From positions 1 through 59,173 of the forward strand of contig JAGWTU010000033.1 of assembly GCA_028868825.1 (NCBI GenBank): a DNA stretch of 59,173 nucleotides, read 5' to 3'. Shown one piece after another: positions 58,356 through 59,173 of the stretch (its first letter is position 1; each line of letters begins with the position of its first letter). The DNA comes from Burkholderiales bacterium (lineage in GTDB: Bacteria; Pseudomonadota; Gammaproteobacteria; Burkholderiales; Burkholderiaceae_C). Under the pieces are notes generated by a model. The model was not told where the DNA came from, ran no database searches, and saw only the letters and a list, made by a program, of their open reading frames with translations. Both the position numbers and the translations under genes were made by a program.

Positions 58356-59173
58356 TCACGTGGTCCTGGCTGCCCGCTCGCGCCGCGCGACCCACAGCGT
58401 CGAGCCGCTGATCACGGCGCCGCCGATCAGCGTCGATTGCGTCGGCAGCTCGGCGAACATCGCCCACGACAGCAGCGACGACCACAGCAGGTCGAGGAAC
58501 TTCACCGACTGCGTAGCCGAGATGTCGGCGCTGCGGAACGATCGCGTCAGGCAGTAGTGGCCGCTGCTGCCCAGGGCGCCGCAGGCGGCGAAGCCCAGCC
58601 ATTGCCAGGCATCGGGCCAGCGCCAGACGGCGATGGCCAGCGGCAGGCTGAACAGGGTGATCGAGATCGCCTGCCAGACGACGATGACGCCGGCGTTCTC
58701 GGTCTGCGTCAGCCGCTTGGTGAGCAGGTACGAGAGCGCGAACAGCGGTGCCGAACCCAGCATCACGAATTGGTAATGGCCGCCGGCGCCCGAGACCTTG
58801 GGGCCGACGACGAGCATCACGCCGGCAAAGCCGATCGCGGTGGCGATCCAGCGTTCCCAGCGCATCGCCTCGTGCAGGAAGAGATGGGCGCCGATCATGA
58901 TGAACAGCGGTGTCGTGAAGCCGATGGCCGTCGTGTCGGCGAGCGCGATGTGCGGCAGCGCGGCGAACCACAGCAGCAGCCCCGCCGTGTGCACGGCGCC
59001 GCGCGTGAACTGCGCGCCGACGCTGCGCGGCCAGTACGACGCGGGCCCGTTGCGCAGGATCAGCGGCAGCGTGACGAGGAAGCCGAAGGCGTAACGCAGG
59101 AACTGCGCCTGCAGCGGGTGCAACTGCTGCGCCAGGCCGCGCATGACGGCGTTCAGCGTGCAGAACAGCAGAC
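58356..59173 (-). CDS. EamA/DMT-family transporter (5' end outside window)
   Basis: This is a ten-helix-type drug/metabolite transporter, substrate unknown. About 272 codons are visible. The frame stays open to the right edge (LLFCTLNAVMRGLAQQL), so the true start lies outside; an internal ATG at 59144 is probably not the start. It has HPLQAQFLRYAFGFLVTLPL, an EamA repeat, ALADTTAIGFTTPLFIMIGAHLFLHEAMRW and the second repeat ending ISATQSVKFLDLLWSSLLSWAMFAELPTQSTLIGG. It lies 61 bp upstream of tldD on the same strand. Confidence 0.9.
   Translation of the reverse strand, partial: LLFCTLNAVMRGLAQQLHPLQAQFLRYAFGFLVTLPLILRNGPASYWPRSVGAQFTRGAVHTAGLLLWFAALPHIALADTTAIGFTTPLFIMIGAHLFLHEAMRWERWIATAIGFAGVMLVVGPKVSGAGGHYQFVMLGSAPLFALSYLLTKRLTQTENAGVIVVWQAISITLFSLPLAIAVWRWPDAWQWLGFAACGALGSSGHYCLTRSFRSADISATQSVKFLDLLWSSLLSWAMFAELPTQSTLIGGAVISGSTLWVARRERAARTT

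Noticed and set aside
58350..58365. GTGTCACGTGGTCC as a third parS
   Set aside because: It has too many mismatches in the palindrome arms, although the CACGTG core is present.

Overview
This is a GC-rich chromosomal segment from a betaproteobacterium of the order Burkholderiales, most likely the Rubrivivax/Leptothrix/Sphaerotilus-like group. The evidence is the dnaA | rpmH-rnpA-yidD-yidC-mnmE order around the origin, later mnmG-rsmG-parA, and Burkholderiales-type ArgC, NnrU, RsaM-like and PEP-CTERM proteins. The genus is inference. The window starts inside dnaA and ends inside an EamA-type transporter gene.

Region 1 (1-10.5 kb) is origin-proximal housekeeping. It holds dnaA, a DnaA-box region, rpmH, rnpA, yidD, yidC and mnmE, then a CPA2/Kef antiporter gene divergent from kdsD-kdsC-lptC (Kdo/LPS supply), which stops at a strong terminator, and a glycine-rich RRM protein. 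Region 2 (10.8-17.5 kb) holds a GMC oxidoreductase, a possible small RNA, a decayed peptidase fragment, two HDOD proteins, a MaoC-like protein, NnrU, a DUF427 protein and small genes. Region 3 (17.5-24.8 kb) is an envelope/exosortase-linked block: two tandem paralogous PEP-CTERM surface proteins, each with a sigma-54-like promoter and a shared upstream element, divergent from a PrsT-type TPR gene, then thioredoxin- and glutaredoxin-like genes. Region 4 (24.9-28.3 kb) is an alpha/beta hydrolase plus NatAB-type ABC transporter operon.

Region 5 (28.3-33.3 kb) is the most exciting part. An RsaM-like gene and a LuxR-type gene are divergent around a lux-box-like dyad. A second lux-box-like dyad precedes a 56-aa peptide with a textbook double-glycine leader, followed by its apparent HlyD-family adaptor and a C39-peptidase ABC exporter. 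No luxI is present. I read this as a quorum-sensing-linked secreted-peptide module.

Region 6 (33.3-40.8 kb) is mnmG-rsmG-parA, with parS sites inside mnmG and rsmG. parB lies about 2.8 kb further on, separated from parA by an acetyltransferase, argC, a serine hydrolase and a membrane protein. Region 7 (40.8-46 kb) is the PrkA-YeaH-SpoVR stress operon behind a sigma-54-like promoter and a structured leader. Region 8 (46-49.9 kb) is a GntR-controlled catabolic cluster. Region 9 (49.9-59.2 kb) holds a cobalamin adenosyltransferase, a large surface metallopeptidase-like protein, aroG with a Phe-rich leader peptide and a classical attenuator, ilvA, tldD and the EamA gene. No tRNA, rRNA, insertion sequence, prophage or CRISPR array was recognised. 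All calls come from reading the sequence; no database search was run.
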